From contig JAOSKN010000002.1 of assembly GCA_027493525.1 (NCBI GenBank), forward strand, positions 1,207,326 to 1,271,325: 64,000 nucleotides of DNA, in the 5' to 3' direction. Shown one piece after another: positions 44,501 through 53,110 of this stretch. The first letter of the stretch is position 1; each line of letters opens with the position of its first letter. The notes under the pieces were generated by a model. The model was not told the DNA's origin and ran no database searches. It saw nothing but the letters and a program-made list of their open reading frames with translations. The DNA is from Planctomycetota bacterium (GTDB taxonomy: Bacteria > Planctomycetota > SZUA-567 > H5-PLA8). Position numbers and translations under genes: made by a program.

Positions 44501-44693
44501 CCGGCGCCTCGTCGAGTTCCGCGTTGGTCAGACCGGAAAAGCGCGCCTGCGCCACGGTCAGGCGCTGCGCGGGCTTCGCGACGCGCGACCAGCGTTCGCC
44601 GTCGGCGCGCAGGGCCTCCAGGCGCACGAGGTCCCCTTCGCCCAGCGGCTGGCTGGTGGTCAGTTCGAGGAACATGGGAGCATCGAGCAGCAT
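41568..44693 (-). CDS. DinG-like DEAH helicase with degenerate exonuclease domain (two frameshifts)
   Basis: The reading frame is interrupted twice, near 43724-43733 (one base too many) and near 42861-42895 (one base too few); joined, it gives about 1040 residues. The N-terminus aligns to the DnaQ-like exonuclease domain of DinG proteins but lacks all DEDDh residues (see findings). The helicase part has Walker A AEAGTGVGKSLAYLAPAV and VSTHTKNLQSQL in motif Ia. A Cys-containing CMGRQCPFYHRCF segment resembles the Fe-S cluster loop, and VVCNHALVFADL precedes the VVFDEAHTLEDVA DEAH box. Later motifs are LSSATLS, TLALFTSYESL, GTASFWEGVDVPG and QGFGRLIRS. It would unwind DNA or R-loops. Both breaks lie by G/C runs. 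Confidence 0.8.
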   Translation of the reverse strand: MLLDAPMFLELTTSQPLGEGDLVRLEALRADGERWSRVAKPAQRLTVAQARFSGLTNAELDEAPDLGEVLEDLLEFSGSAGAWVAPEAEIARTALQRAARGAGLPRGLGPPLVGLDELGAVVQPTVCRRGIQELAAHYGLDCSAGVLPAGPPALHGPALLQALYEKLAADLLALPLPVLAEMNWLLARTRHPLKDLLKRAETAALEGQFAESARAGKLSLAHLFKDHTEIIERLQGPGDEIEDDEPEPPLDLNEVHEFFKPGGALQASMPAYEQRPEQAEMAARVAAALKAGRHLMAEAGTGVGKSLAYLAPAVLFAKAAGRPRDRQHAHQEPPVAALPQGPADPARGAGRRVRGRAAQGPPQLPLREKVHVHASGIRAGTRRGRARRAAPRDDLGRADGRRRRRRTGRLQPRGAPRTLGPPAHRRRGLHGPAVPLLPPLLRLPRPRARPRRRPCRLQPRARLRGPEPRERFPPAPRGSRLRRGAHAGGRRDRAPRLRGHAAPRPARAEPALQGAPRLQRRQGPAPFDPLPTRAGEVRVSRAALRGPARARAFGDSGRRAGRRGLRVRLRRPARVVRAARRARRGRPPRAAPRAPRTRPPRARRRRLRAREPEPARPAKPRRRDDGSCVRFSAETLRGDEKELLQESKESAIAGLGRLRQALSALEEDFKEIVKRRVGRAREMQKELAAQNLFLQELISDLEFVVRADEPNYVYWMERLGKRALRAVGAPLDLAALLHGQLYERKRAVILSSATLSVRDAGAEGSGFAPLAFQSKIQNPKSKIDAPHPKSFEYLKHRLGLSLCAPGQLDELLEGSPFDYATQCRLYVPTFLPEPGGGRERGFNEALAGALAPLALAAGGRTLALFTSYESLRHNAAALRRALAPEGLEVLAQGEDGSREALLARLKSGARTVLLGTASFWEGVDVPGDALSLLVIAKLPFAVFTDPLVQGRCELLEAQGKDPFLHFSVPNAILRLRQGFGRLIRSKTDRGVVVLCDKRVLTKRYGPAFLRALPVAARKAPDPERLAAEVGEFLGAPGGGTV

Positions 44694-45131
44694 GAAAGGA
44701 TCTCGGGCCGGCCTGGCACGGTTCAATGTACCGCGAGACGCGCGCCGGGCGCGGCGGAAAACGGGTCCGGGAAGGAAGCTAACTAAGAGTGCGTCCTGAA
44801 ACCGGATCGCGAGGCGGCTTCGGAGCGCCGGGCAAGCGAGGCGAGGCGGCCGAACGAGCCGTATCGGGACGAGCATCCGGCGAGGAGGCCAACGACGCAG
44901 CGCGAAGCCCGCCGCCCGAAGACGGCCGCGAGACGTTTTAGGACGCACTCTTAAGTAGACTGCTCTGTGCGCTCCGCGTGCTCCCGGTTCATCCCACGTT
45001 GCCGTTTGAGCCGGCTCCGGCCGGCCCGGAACGTAGATTCCTACGCCCGATTTCCCCAATCCCGGTTGATTCGTGCGCCGCCGCGGGTGCATACTGCTAT
45101 CGAGGCACCGCCACGAGAGGGCCGTCGCGCC
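44694..45131. other. Divergent intergenic region holding a type A element
   Basis: 438 bp between the helicase start and the hydrolase start. 44783-44955 is a full type A element. The remaining sequence presumably carries both promoters, but no convincing boxes were seen. Confidence 0.6.
44783..44955. repeat. Type A inverted-end element, copy 2
   Basis: CTAAG (44783-44787) precedes AGTGCGTCCTGAAAC. The other end is GTTTTAGGACGCACT followed by CTTAAG. The 162-bp core has exactly the same length as copy 1, with about ten substitutions and no gaps, which suggests recent mobility or strong structural constraint. Confidence 0.78.
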
Positions 45132-46766
45132 ATGCGCTCAATCAAACTCGTCCTGCTGCTCCTGCCCGGCCTGGGCCTCCTCGCGGGGGAGCCCGCGGCG
45201 AAGGACCTGGACCGCGTCCTCGCGCGCCTCGCGCCGGGCACGAAGCACGAGTTCGTCATGATGCCGCTGCGCGACGGCGTGAAGCTCGCCACCGACATTT
45301 TTTATCCGCCGTCCGGCGACGGGCCCTGGCCGGTGGTCCTGCTGCGCACGCCCTACAGCCGCTTCGACCCGCGCGGGCTCTCCGGCCTCGGCGACACCCC
45401 GGGCGTCCTTGTCTGCCAGAACCAGCGCGGGCGCTTCGGCTCGGAGGGCACGCTGCCCAAGGAGCACTTCGAGAACGAACCGGACGACGACTACGACGCC
45501 ATCGAATGGATCGCGAAGCAGAAATGGTGCAACGGGCGCGTCGGAACCTGGGGGCCTTCGGGACACGGCGTCTCGTCCTTCAACGCGATCTGGTCCGAAG
45601 CCCCGCATCTGAAGGTCGTGGACGTGAACGTCAGCGGCGACTGCGCCTGGCTCCACTGGTTCTTCTCCAACGGCGTCCGCCGCGACACCTACGACTGGCT
45701 CAGCAACCGCAACCAGGCCGTCGCCGAGTGGCCGCGGCCCACGGTCAGCGCCTTCGACCTCGCCCGCCGCGCGGCCTTCGTGAAGGAGCGCGCCGCGCGC
45801 TGCAAGATCGCCTTCCGCGGGAAAGGCGGCTGGTTCGACATCTTCAACGAGGCCATGCTCGACGCCTACGCCGCGCTCGCGCACAACGGCCGCTGCACCG
45901 TCGCCATCAGCCCGGCAGGCCACGGCCAGATCGGCGGTTTCACTTTTCCTTCCGCCCCGCCTCTAAGAGGCCTCCCGGACTTCAGCTTCAAGCAGTGGCT
46001 CACCGAGGACGAATCTAAAGCCCCCGGCAAGTCCGTCCTCACCTACTACCTCATGGGCGACGGACGCAAGCTCAACGGACCCTTCGGCAACGTCTGGAAG
46101 GCCGCCGAGACCTGGCCCGTCCCGTCCACCCCAGCTTCCTATTATCTGCGTGCCGGCGGGAAACTCTCGACCCAGGCCCCGGACGAAACGGACGCCGTCG
46201 AGACCTACGCGTACGATCCGCGCAAGCCTTGTCCCACCGTCGGCGGGCACCACTTCGTCGGCGACAAGAGCGGCCCGCTCGACCAGCGCGCGCTCAAGGA
46301 ACGGAAGGACATCCTGCGCTTCGCCACCGAGCCGCTCGCCGAGCCCGTCGGGATCACCGGCAAGGTCCGCGTCGAGCTGCACGTCGAGACCGACGTCCCC
46401 GATACCGTCTTCGTGGCCAAACTGGTCGACGTCTATCCCGACGGCTACGAAGCGCTGATCCGCGAGGCCGCCTTTCTCGCCCGCTTTCACGGCGGCTTCG
46501 ACAAGCCCGCGCCGCTCGAAAAAGGGAAGGTCTACGTCCTCGATATGGACCTCTGGAGCACCGCGCTGGTCTTCAACCCCGGACACCGCATCGCCGTCCA
46601 CGTCAGCAGCAGCAGCACCCCCGCCTACGAGGTCCATCCGAACACCTACGAGCCGGTCATGACCTTCGACGCCTCGCCCATCGCCAACCAGCGCATCCAC
46701 GTCTCGTCCGCGCACCCCTCGCGCCTGATCCTGCCGATGATCCCGAAAGAGAGCTACGCGAAGTGA
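45132..46766 (+). CDS. CocE/NonD-family hydrolase (S15-type), secreted
   Basis: A 544-residue exported alpha/beta-hydrolase. The signal peptide MRSIKLVLLLLPGLGLLAG is followed by the X-Pro dipeptidyl-peptidase/cocaine-esterase-like catalytic domain. The opening is VMMPLRDGVKLATDIFYP. The nucleophile elbow is RVGTWGPSGHGVSS, with Ser in G-P-S-G-H. The acid sits in FRGKGGWFDIFNEAML and the His in ISPAGHGQIGG. The C-terminal jelly-roll (about 390-540) is typical of the family. ATG 45132 follows GAGAGGG. The stop codon TGA is the first TGA of a TGAGGCT heptamer array. Substrate unknown (ester or peptide). Confidence 0.87.
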   Translation: MRSIKLVLLLLPGLGLLAGEPAAKDLDRVLARLAPGTKHEFVMMPLRDGVKLATDIFYPPSGDGPWPVVLLRTPYSRFDPRGLSGLGDTPGVLVCQNQRGRFGSEGTLPKEHFENEPDDDYDAIEWIAKQKWCNGRVGTWGPSGHGVSSFNAIWSEAPHLKVVDVNVSGDCAWLHWFFSNGVRRDTYDWLSNRNQAVAEWPRPTVSAFDLARRAAFVKERAARCKIAFRGKGGWFDIFNEAMLDAYAALAHNGRCTVAISPAGHGQIGGFTFPSAPPLRGLPDFSFKQWLTEDESKAPGKSVLTYYLMGDGRKLNGPFGNVWKAAETWPVPSTPASYYLRAGGKLSTQAPDETDAVETYAYDPRKPCPTVGGHHFVGDKSGPLDQRALKERKDILRFATEPLAEPVGITGKVRVELHVETDVPDTVFVAKLVDVYPDGYEALIREAAFLARFHGGFDKPAPLEKGKVYVLDMDLWSTALVFNPGHRIAVHVSSSSTPAYEVHPNTYEPVMTFDASPIANQRIHVSSAHPSRLILPMIPKESYAK

Positions 46767-46796
46767 GGCTTGAGGCTTGAGGCTTGAGGCTTGAGG
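46764..46796. repeat. Heptamer array TGAGGCT x4.7, overlapping a stop codon
   Basis: Four exact TGAGGCT units plus TGAGG. The first TGA is the stop codon of the hydrolase gene ending at 46766. An AT-rich stretch follows to about 46880. No inverted partner array was seen here. Confidence 0.85.
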
Positions 46797-46897
46797 ACTA
46801 CACCGAATACGGCTGAAGATCGCTATTATTATTTGTAGCTTGGATCGTATTTATTCCATTGTTCAGGCCATGAATTTATCCTATGCCGAAAGCCGAC

Positions 46898-47413
46898 TTA
46901 CCAGTCCACTCCATCGGCCTTGCCCTTCTCGGCGGCCTCCGCCGCGCGGCGCTGCCGTTCCGTGGCCTTCTCCGCCTTCGACTGAAGCGCCTTCTTCGCG
47001 GCTTCCTCTTGCGCGGCCTCCGCTTGCCTTCGGTAGCCGGCTCCGGCCGCCTCGTAGAGCCGCGCCGCCAGTTCGAAGTGCGCGGCGCCCGCGGCCTGGC
47101 GGGCGCGCGCATCCAGCTTACCCGGATCGGCCTCCCGAGCGCGCAGGCCCTCGGCCACCAGACGCTCCAGGCGCCGCCGCGTGTCCGCGTCCTTGGCCAC
47201 GCCCAGCGCTTCTTCCAGCAGGGGCAGGATCGTCCCGCCCAGTTCCTTCAGCGCCGCCTCGGCGTCGTCGCGCGCGGTGAACTCCTCGTAGCTCAGATCC
47301 TTGAGGTACGAAGCGACCTTCCGCCGCGTCGCCTCGTCCACGCCCCCGGCTTCCTCGCCTTGCGCCGCGCCCAGGATCCCGAGCACCGCCAGCGCCAACC
47401 CCCATTCCCGCAT
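46898..47413 (-). CDS. Small secreted helical protein, hypothetical
   Basis: A 171-residue exported protein. The signal peptide MREWGLALAVLGILGAAQG is followed by a HEAT-like helical section (VASYLKDLSYEEFTARDDAEAALKELG) and a long Ala/Glu/Lys-rich helix (from about 110 to the end) that probably forms a coiled coil. Similar short secreted proteins are frequent in planctomycetes. The gene lies in an AT-rich neighbourhood on both sides (46797-46890 and 47430-47520). No function can be assigned. Confidence 0.6.
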   Translation of the reverse strand: MREWGLALAVLGILGAAQGEEAGGVDEATRRKVASYLKDLSYEEFTARDDAEAALKELGGTILPLLEEALGVAKDADTRRRLERLVAEGLRAREADPGKLDARARQAAGAAHFELAARLYEAAGAGYRRQAEAAQEEAAKKALQSKAEKATERQRRAAEAAEKGKADGVDW

Positions 47414-47535
47414 GTTTGAACCTCCCGATGGCTGAGCCTATGTATTGAATTTATAATATAAATCACATAAGAATTATATACGCATCTCCCAATTGATACT
47501 TAAAAATGCATTAAATCGTCAATCATCCATCGTAT

Positions 47536-50500
47536 TCAGCGCTGCCCCGGCCACTCCTTCACCTTCAGGGCCAGGTCGCGGTGGAAGCGCGGCAGCTCGA
47601 TGGCCAGCGCGCCGCCGGCTTCGCCGCGCCGGGGCGGGTCGGCGGTCTGCACGTCCCGCTCGCCCACTCGTTTGCCCTCGCGGGTGTCCCAGAACTCGAC
47701 CTTGTACCGGCCCGCGCGGAGGTTGGGCAGGACGAGCACCGCGCCGCTTACCGGCGGGATGTTCGTGGTCCGCTGCGGCGTCTGGGCGTGGTAGACCCAG
47801 ACGTAAGCGCGGCGGTCGGACCGCAAGGCCCGCGCGAGCACCGCCTCGCCCGGCGCGCGGACCGGGAGCAGCTCGGGTTCCAGCGCGCGTTCGCCGGCCT
47901 GCGCGCGGAGGTCCTCGCCGCCAAGGTACGCCGCCAGTGCCCGGTATTCGAAGTAGCGGTCGTCGAAATGGACGTGCAGCCACCACCAGTAGCCGGTCGC
48001 GCCGGCCAGCGGCTGGACCAGGCTGCCCCAGAGGCCCGCGTGGAGGTCCGCGTCGAGTTCGTCGCGGGTGTTGTGCTCCACCAGTTCGCCTTTCTCCCAC
48101 TTCACGCCCAGCCAGTGCCGGCCCTGCTCTTCCACCAGCACCGGCTTGCGGTACTGCTTCATGCCGCGAAAGACCCCGCGCGCCCAGTCGTTGCCGTTCC
48201 AGAAGTCCGCCAGCGCCGCCGCCGCGTCGTTGTTCCCTTCGGCGAGTTCCTCGAAGGCCGAGTAGGCGTTGGACGCCGCGATCTCGATCTCCGGCAATTG
48301 AAAGATGTCCATGCCGCGCACCGGATGGCTGAAGTGCGTCGCCACCGTGTGCCGGTTCGGATCGACCGACTTGAGGTACTTGCTCATGCCCTGGTGCCAG
48401 GAGGCGATGTGCGGCGCCGGGTGGTCGGGGATGCCTTTCCAGATCTGCCCCAGGCTCGGACGGTACTCGTCGGTGAACTCCAGTTCCGAAAAGAGGTCCC
48501 ACGCCAGCACCGCCGGAGAATGCCCCCAGCGCGCGACGGCGTAGCGCAGGTAGTTCAGGTGCAGCGCCTTGGCGTCGGCGCGCGTGAAGAACTCCGCGGA
48601 CGACTCCAGCGGGCCGCCGAATTTCCGCCCGTACGGGTTGTGCTCCCATTCCGTGTCGATCGCGTAGCTGAATTGCCCGTGGTTCGTCAGGCACAGGCTC
48701 AGATAAATGCCCTTGCGTTCGGCGTCGTCGAGCACGTGGTCGACGCGCCAGGCGTTGAGCAGGTTGTAACGCCCGAGCCCCTGGTAGCCCGGCCAGTCGC
48801 GCCGCCACTGCAAGCCGCCCCACCACGAGCAGAGCCACATCCGCGCCCAGTTGATCTTCGCCTTCTCGAAGGCCTCGAAATAGTCGTCGAACTGGTACGT
48901 GCCGCGCTTTTCGACCCGCGGCAGGATCTCGCGCTCCCACTTGGGGTCCTTGAACGGAAGCCGGTCGTCGCCCGGGCTGCGCAGGCACGGCCCCAGCGCG
49001 TAATAGAAGCTCCCGTCGTCGAACTTGAAGTGCCGGCCGTCCTCGTCGGGCCGCACGAAGCCGCGCCAGCCCGGGCCCGCGGGCGCGGCCTCGAATCCGG
49101 CCCCCTCGAGCCGCGCCGTCAGCGTCCCGCGCTCCCACTTCACGCGCTCGACCTTCCGCCGCCCGTCCTGGCTGTATTGCTCGTACGTGTAGACCCAGTC
49201 GTCCGCGTTGCGCGGCAGCGCCTTGTAGGGCCGCCCTTCGGGCGAGAAGCGGTAGTCGGCCGACCACTCGCTGAACGAGACCTTCCACTGCCCGTGCTCG
49301 TACAGCTCGAAGCGGACCCGGTGCGCGCCGGGCTCCAGCACGCGGTAACGCACCGTCCAGCGCTCGGCCCCGTCCGGCTCGACCCGTTCCCGCCCCGTCT
49401 TCGGGTCGAGGCTGCGCCGGCAGGGCTGGTCGAAGAACGCCGGCACGCGCACGCTCTTGCCGGACGGCGTCTCGATCACGGCCTCCAGTTCCACCTGTTC
49501 GGGATCGAACGGGTTGTCGAAGGCCTTGCCGAACGCCAGGTGGCACGTCCACGCCTCGCCCACGCGCCGCTGCCGGGCCGGTTCTTCGAGCAGCGCCAGC
49601 CGCGCCGGCGGCTCGAGCGCCGCCGAGTCGAAGCGCACCGCGCGCACGCCCCGCACGCGCGCGAGCACCGGCGTGTCCGGGTGCGTCGAGTACAGGTGCA
49701 GGCCCAGCTCGCGGATCCGCCCGCGCCCGTATTCCGACCACGGCCGCGTGTGCCTAACCGGCTCGAGCCCCTGCGCGTTGGCGCCGCGCAGGTCCAGCAG
49801 GCAGGTGCTCCAGTCGCCCGCGCGCAGCAGCCCCGGCAGCAGCGCCTGATACCATAGATCGTCGCGGTCGCGCAGATGCACGCCCGCGCGCAGGTCGCCC
49901 GGCGCGCCCGGCGGGAGCCAGACCTCGAAGCAGAGCGCGTCGGCGGCGTGGAAGTTGTCCGGCGCCGGCGCGCGCCAGTCGGCCCCGGCGAGGCGGAACG
50001 GTTTGAGCGCCGTCACCGCCGTCTCGCCCGGCCCGCCGCGGATCTCCAGCGCCGCGCCTGCGGCCCCCGCGCCTTCCTCGCCCGCCACCAGCCGCACCCG
50101 CGTCGCCTCGTGCTCCTCCGAGCGCCACGCGCCGCCGCTCTTCCGCGCGTCGTCGTCCCAGAGCGCGATCTCCGTCGTCGTCCGCGGCTCGCGAGCCAGC
50201 GGGTGCAGCGAGACCAGCGGCTTCTCGCGCAGCGGCCAGCGCCGAGCGGCCGCGCCGAGCTGCGCGTGCAGCTCCGCCGCCCCCGGCGCGTTCAGCCGCA
50301 CCGTCAGCAGATACGAATCGACGGCCTTCGAGGCCCCCCAGCGCGCCAGCGCGTAGCGCGCCGCCCGCCGGCAGAACGCCAGCCCCTCCGGCGTGTGCAT
50401 CAGCTCGCCCGGCCCTTGCAGCGGCCCGCCCTGCGCGGCGTTCAGCGGATGCGCCGGCCAGTTGAAGGTGCCTTGCCGCGCGAAGGACTCGCCGTCCAGC

Positions 50501-51738
50501 AGCACCAGCGGCAGGCGTTCGCCGCGCCCCGCCGCCTCCGCCAGCTCCGCGTCCATCCGCGCCGCCAGCGTGAAGTCCGGACGCCGCGACCCGCCGAAGC
50601 GCCCCCACGACGCCGTCCAGAACGGGACCGGCCGCCACGCCTGCGTCTCCGGCTCCGCCGGCGCGACCTGCCAGAGCCCCGCCGCCGGCTCGAAGCGCCA
50701 CGCCTCCGGCGCGCCCGCCCAGAGCCGCTCGGCCGTCGGATCGAAGAGCGGCTTCGTCGCCGTCTTCAGCGCCGGGCGCCAGCGCCCCGGGCCGGCCGGT
50801 TCGGCCCGCGCGGGCCGGGTCGTCAACGCCGCCAGCGGCAGCGCCCACGAGCGCTCGCCGCTCCGGATCCGCACCATCCCATCGGCCGGCGGCCGCGGCA
50901 GGTACGCGCGATAGAACGGCAGCCCCACCGGGACCTGCCGCCACGCCGAACCGTCGCGCACGGAGAGAAAATCCTGGTCCAGGAACGCGAGGACCTCGAA
51001 CCCGCCGCCCTGCACGCGCACGTCCCCGTCGCCCTCGTCGGCGAACGGATCGGCCGGCAGCGGCTCCAGGCGGAAGACCAGCGCCGCGGCGGCCTCGAGG
51101 CCCGGCGGAACCGGCTCCAGCGCCGCGTCGAGGACGATCCTTGAGCCGTCTTCCGCGGGCCGCTCGCGAGGAATCAGCCGCGGCTCGCGCAGCGCCACTT
51201 CGAGCGGCTTGGCGGGCGAGCCCGTCGTCTCCGCGCGCAGCTCCAGCGCCACGACCTCCGCCGCCGCCAGCTCGTCCCACGGCCGCCCGTGCCCGACCGG
51301 GGCGAGGTCCCCCGCGTCGAAGCGCACCCGCACCGGCGCCGGCGCGCCCGCCGACGGCACGACGACGGCCTGCGCCGCCGCATACAACCCGCCCGCGCGG
51401 CTCTCCACCAGCCAGCGCAGCCGCGTGGCCGTGCCCTGCGTGAGTTTCGTGAGCGCCTTCGTCTCGAGCGCCTCGATCCGGCGCAGATCCCAGGGCGGCT
51501 CCGCCGCACGTTCCAGCCGCCGCGAGGCCTCCGCGCCGCCGGCCTTGAACGTCCACCGCGCGGCCGCGGTGGAGAAAGACGCTTCCAGTTCGCGCGCCGA
51601 CGGGGCGGGGGGCTCCTCCGCGCGCGGAGGCTCCGGCGCCGACGCGCGCGCCGCATCGAGCCCTGCGGCGGACAGCAGGCTCAGAACCAACATAAGGAGA
51701 CGGCGCAAGGAAACGCTCCCGGCGTGCGGACCCGACAC
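47536..51738 (-). CDS. Giant secreted glycoside hydrolase with DUF5060 domain
   Basis: A 1400-residue exported protein. The signal peptide spans about 10-33 (RRLLMLVLSLLSAAGLDAARA). The first about 660 residues are beta-rich with carbohydrate-binding-like segments, for example LCFEVWLPPGAPGDLRAGVHLRDRDD. A DUF5060 domain (about 715-830) is recognised by its position and by RVPAFFDQPC and EPGAHRVRFELYEHG. A GH5/clan-A-like TIM barrel (about 880-1270) has WDLFSELEFTD as acid/base candidate and PVLVEEQG as nucleophile candidate. A C-terminal beta domain closes the chain (RAYVWVYHAQTP, RAGRYKVEFWDTR). It should act on a polysaccharide outside the cell. The first in-frame ATG is used as start. Confidence 0.82.
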   Translation of the reverse strand: MSGPHAGSVSLRRLLMLVLSLLSAAGLDAARASAPEPPRAEEPPAPSARELEASFSTAAARWTFKAGGAEASRRLERAAEPPWDLRRIEALETKALTKLTQGTATRLRWLVESRAGGLYAAAQAVVVPSAGAPAPVRVRFDAGDLAPVGHGRPWDELAAAEVVALELRAETTGSPAKPLEVALREPRLIPRERPAEDGSRIVLDAALEPVPPGLEAAAALVFRLEPLPADPFADEGDGDVRVQGGGFEVLAFLDQDFLSVRDGSAWRQVPVGLPFYRAYLPRPPADGMVRIRSGERSWALPLAALTTRPARAEPAGPGRWRPALKTATKPLFDPTAERLWAGAPEAWRFEPAAGLWQVAPAEPETQAWRPVPFWTASWGRFGGSRRPDFTLAARMDAELAEAAGRGERLPLVLLDGESFARQGTFNWPAHPLNAAQGGPLQGPGELMHTPEGLAFCRRAARYALARWGASKAVDSYLLTVRLNAPGAAELHAQLGAAARRWPLREKPLVSLHPLAREPRTTTEIALWDDDARKSGGAWRSEEHEATRVRLVAGEEGAGAAGAALEIRGGPGETAVTALKPFRLAGADWRAPAPDNFHAADALCFEVWLPPGAPGDLRAGVHLRDRDDLWYQALLPGLLRAGDWSTCLLDLRGANAQGLEPVRHTRPWSEYGRGRIRELGLHLYSTHPDTPVLARVRGVRAVRFDSAALEPPARLALLEEPARQRRVGEAWTCHLAFGKAFDNPFDPEQVELEAVIETPSGKSVRVPAFFDQPCRRSLDPKTGRERVEPDGAERWTVRYRVLEPGAHRVRFELYEHGQWKVSFSEWSADYRFSPEGRPYKALPRNADDWVYTYEQYSQDGRRKVERVKWERGTLTARLEGAGFEAAPAGPGWRGFVRPDEDGRHFKFDDGSFYYALGPCLRSPGDDRLPFKDPKWEREILPRVEKRGTYQFDDYFEAFEKAKINWARMWLCSWWGGLQWRRDWPGYQGLGRYNLLNAWRVDHVLDDAERKGIYLSLCLTNHGQFSYAIDTEWEHNPYGRKFGGPLESSAEFFTRADAKALHLNYLRYAVARWGHSPAVLAWDLFSELEFTDEYRPSLGQIWKGIPDHPAPHIASWHQGMSKYLKSVDPNRHTVATHFSHPVRGMDIFQLPEIEIAASNAYSAFEELAEGNNDAAAALADFWNGNDWARGVFRGMKQYRKPVLVEEQGRHWLGVKWEKGELVEHNTRDELDADLHAGLWGSLVQPLAGATGYWWWLHVHFDDRYFEYRALAAYLGGEDLRAQAGERALEPELLPVRAPGEAVLARALRSDRRAYVWVYHAQTPQRTTNIPPVSGAVLVLPNLRAGRYKVEFWDTREGKRVGERDVQTADPPRRGEAGGALAIELPRFHRDLALKVKEWPGQR

Positions 51739-51877
51739 CCCTCTATTATGCCTCCCGCCCGATTCCTATTAAAGGACGCTGCACAGGTGAGTGTCGTTAC
51801 GGAAGATGCAGGATCGTCCCGGATTCCCCTTGCCTTTGTAACAATTAAAGTGTAATTGTTACAGATACCAGGGGGCC

Positions 51878-53110
51878 ATGGCCATGACCAGCGCGCTTAC
51901 CGCCTACGTCCAGTCCCGCAACCAGGGCGGCGTCGACATCAAGACCACCGTCGACCTCTTCCGCCGCTACCAGTTCCTCGAACGCGCCGCCATCCCCGCG
52001 CTCGCCGGCTGGTTCCTCGCCGTGCCGCGCTACGAGGACAAAATCGCGCTCGGCTACCGCCTCTGGGCCCACGCCGAACGCGCCGACGCCTTCCGCCGCC
52101 GCCTCAAGGAACTGCGCGGCGGACACCGCGACGCCAACACCGAGCCCGCGCTCCAGCGCGTCGGCGACGCCATGCTCCACGCGCCCGACGAGCCCTGTTT
52201 TCTCGCCGGCGTTCGCCTGATCCTCGCGCGCCTCGGCGCGGCCTACCGCGAACACCTCGCCGTCGCCGACGCCTCCGCCAACGCGCTCGAACGCCGCATC
52301 CTCCGCGCCGCCCTCGCCGACCTCGACGAAGCCAAGGCCTGGTACGACCGGCGCACCGACGCCTTCTCGCCCGACGAACGCGAGCGCGCCGCGCGCTGGA
52401 CGCGCTGGCTCGAAGCGCTGCTCGCGGCGGCCGGCGGCGTGAGCGGACTGGACGCGCGCGCCGAGCTGCCCGCCGAGCGCCCCGCGACGGCGCTCTTCGA
52501 GCGCCCCGCCACGCTCCTCTTCGACGCACGCATCCAGCGCGGCACCTTCGAGCCCTTCGATCAGCGCATGAACCTCACCTTCGAGGAGAAGCGCGTCGCC
52601 GAGTTCCGCATCTTCTTCAACGAGTTCTACGCCGCCGCGGTCCTCGCCACGATCCTCCACGACGCCTGGCGCGCCGACGCGCCCTGGGAATTCTTTCACG
52701 ACATGGCGCACCATTTCTGGGACGAGGTCCGGCACGCCGAGTTCGGCGCCACGCGCCTCGCCGAACTCGGCGTCGCGCCCGACCGCGTGGACTTGGTCCT
52801 CTTCGACGGCTCGCAGAGCCTCCCCTTCCTGCACCGCCTCTGTTTCCTCACGCTGGGCCTGGAAGTCTTCTACATGCCCCGCAAGCAGCCGCGCGTGAAG
52901 CGCTACGGCGAAGCCGGCGACTTCCGCACCCAGCTCTTCGCCGACGTGGACTGGAACGACGAAGGCAACCACGTCCGCTACGGCAAGAAGTGGGTCACGC
53001 ATTTCCTCGAAGACGACAGCCGCGAGATCGAGGACCTGCAAGACGAGATCAAGGAGCACATGAAGGCCATCTTCGCCGACTTGCCGGAAGGGAAGCTTTC
53101 ACCATTTTAA
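51878..53110 (+). CDS. Ferritin-like diiron protein, hypothetical
   Basis: A 410-residue protein. Its C-terminal part has the ligand set of a diiron four-helix bundle: Glu249 in FFNEFYAAAV, Glu283/His286 in WDEVRHAEFG, Glu329 in LGLEVFYM and Glu362/His365 in DEGNHVRYG. The N-terminal half is helical with another Glu-rich pair (FLERAAIPALAGWF, HAERADAF), so it may be a double bundle resembling DUF455-type proteins. Function is unknown; oxidase or oxygenase activity is possible. It is divergent from the giant glycosidase. The stop codon TAA at 53108-53110 is part of the TTAACCACAGAG end of an inverted-repeat element. Confidence 0.7.
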   Translation: MAMTSALTAYVQSRNQGGVDIKTTVDLFRRYQFLERAAIPALAGWFLAVPRYEDKIALGYRLWAHAERADAFRRRLKELRGGHRDANTEPALQRVGDAMLHAPDEPCFLAGVRLILARLGAAYREHLAVADASANALERRILRAALADLDEAKAWYDRRTDAFSPDERERAARWTRWLEALLAAAGGVSGLDARAELPAERPATALFERPATLLFDARIQRGTFEPFDQRMNLTFEEKRVAEFRIFFNEFYAAAVLATILHDAWRADAPWEFFHDMAHHFWDEVRHAEFGATRLAELGVAPDRVDLVLFDGSQSLPFLHRLCFLTLGLEVFYMPRKQPRVKRYGEAGDFRTQLFADVDWNDEGNHVRYGKKWVTHFLEDDSREIEDLQDEIKEHMKAIFADLPEGKLSPF

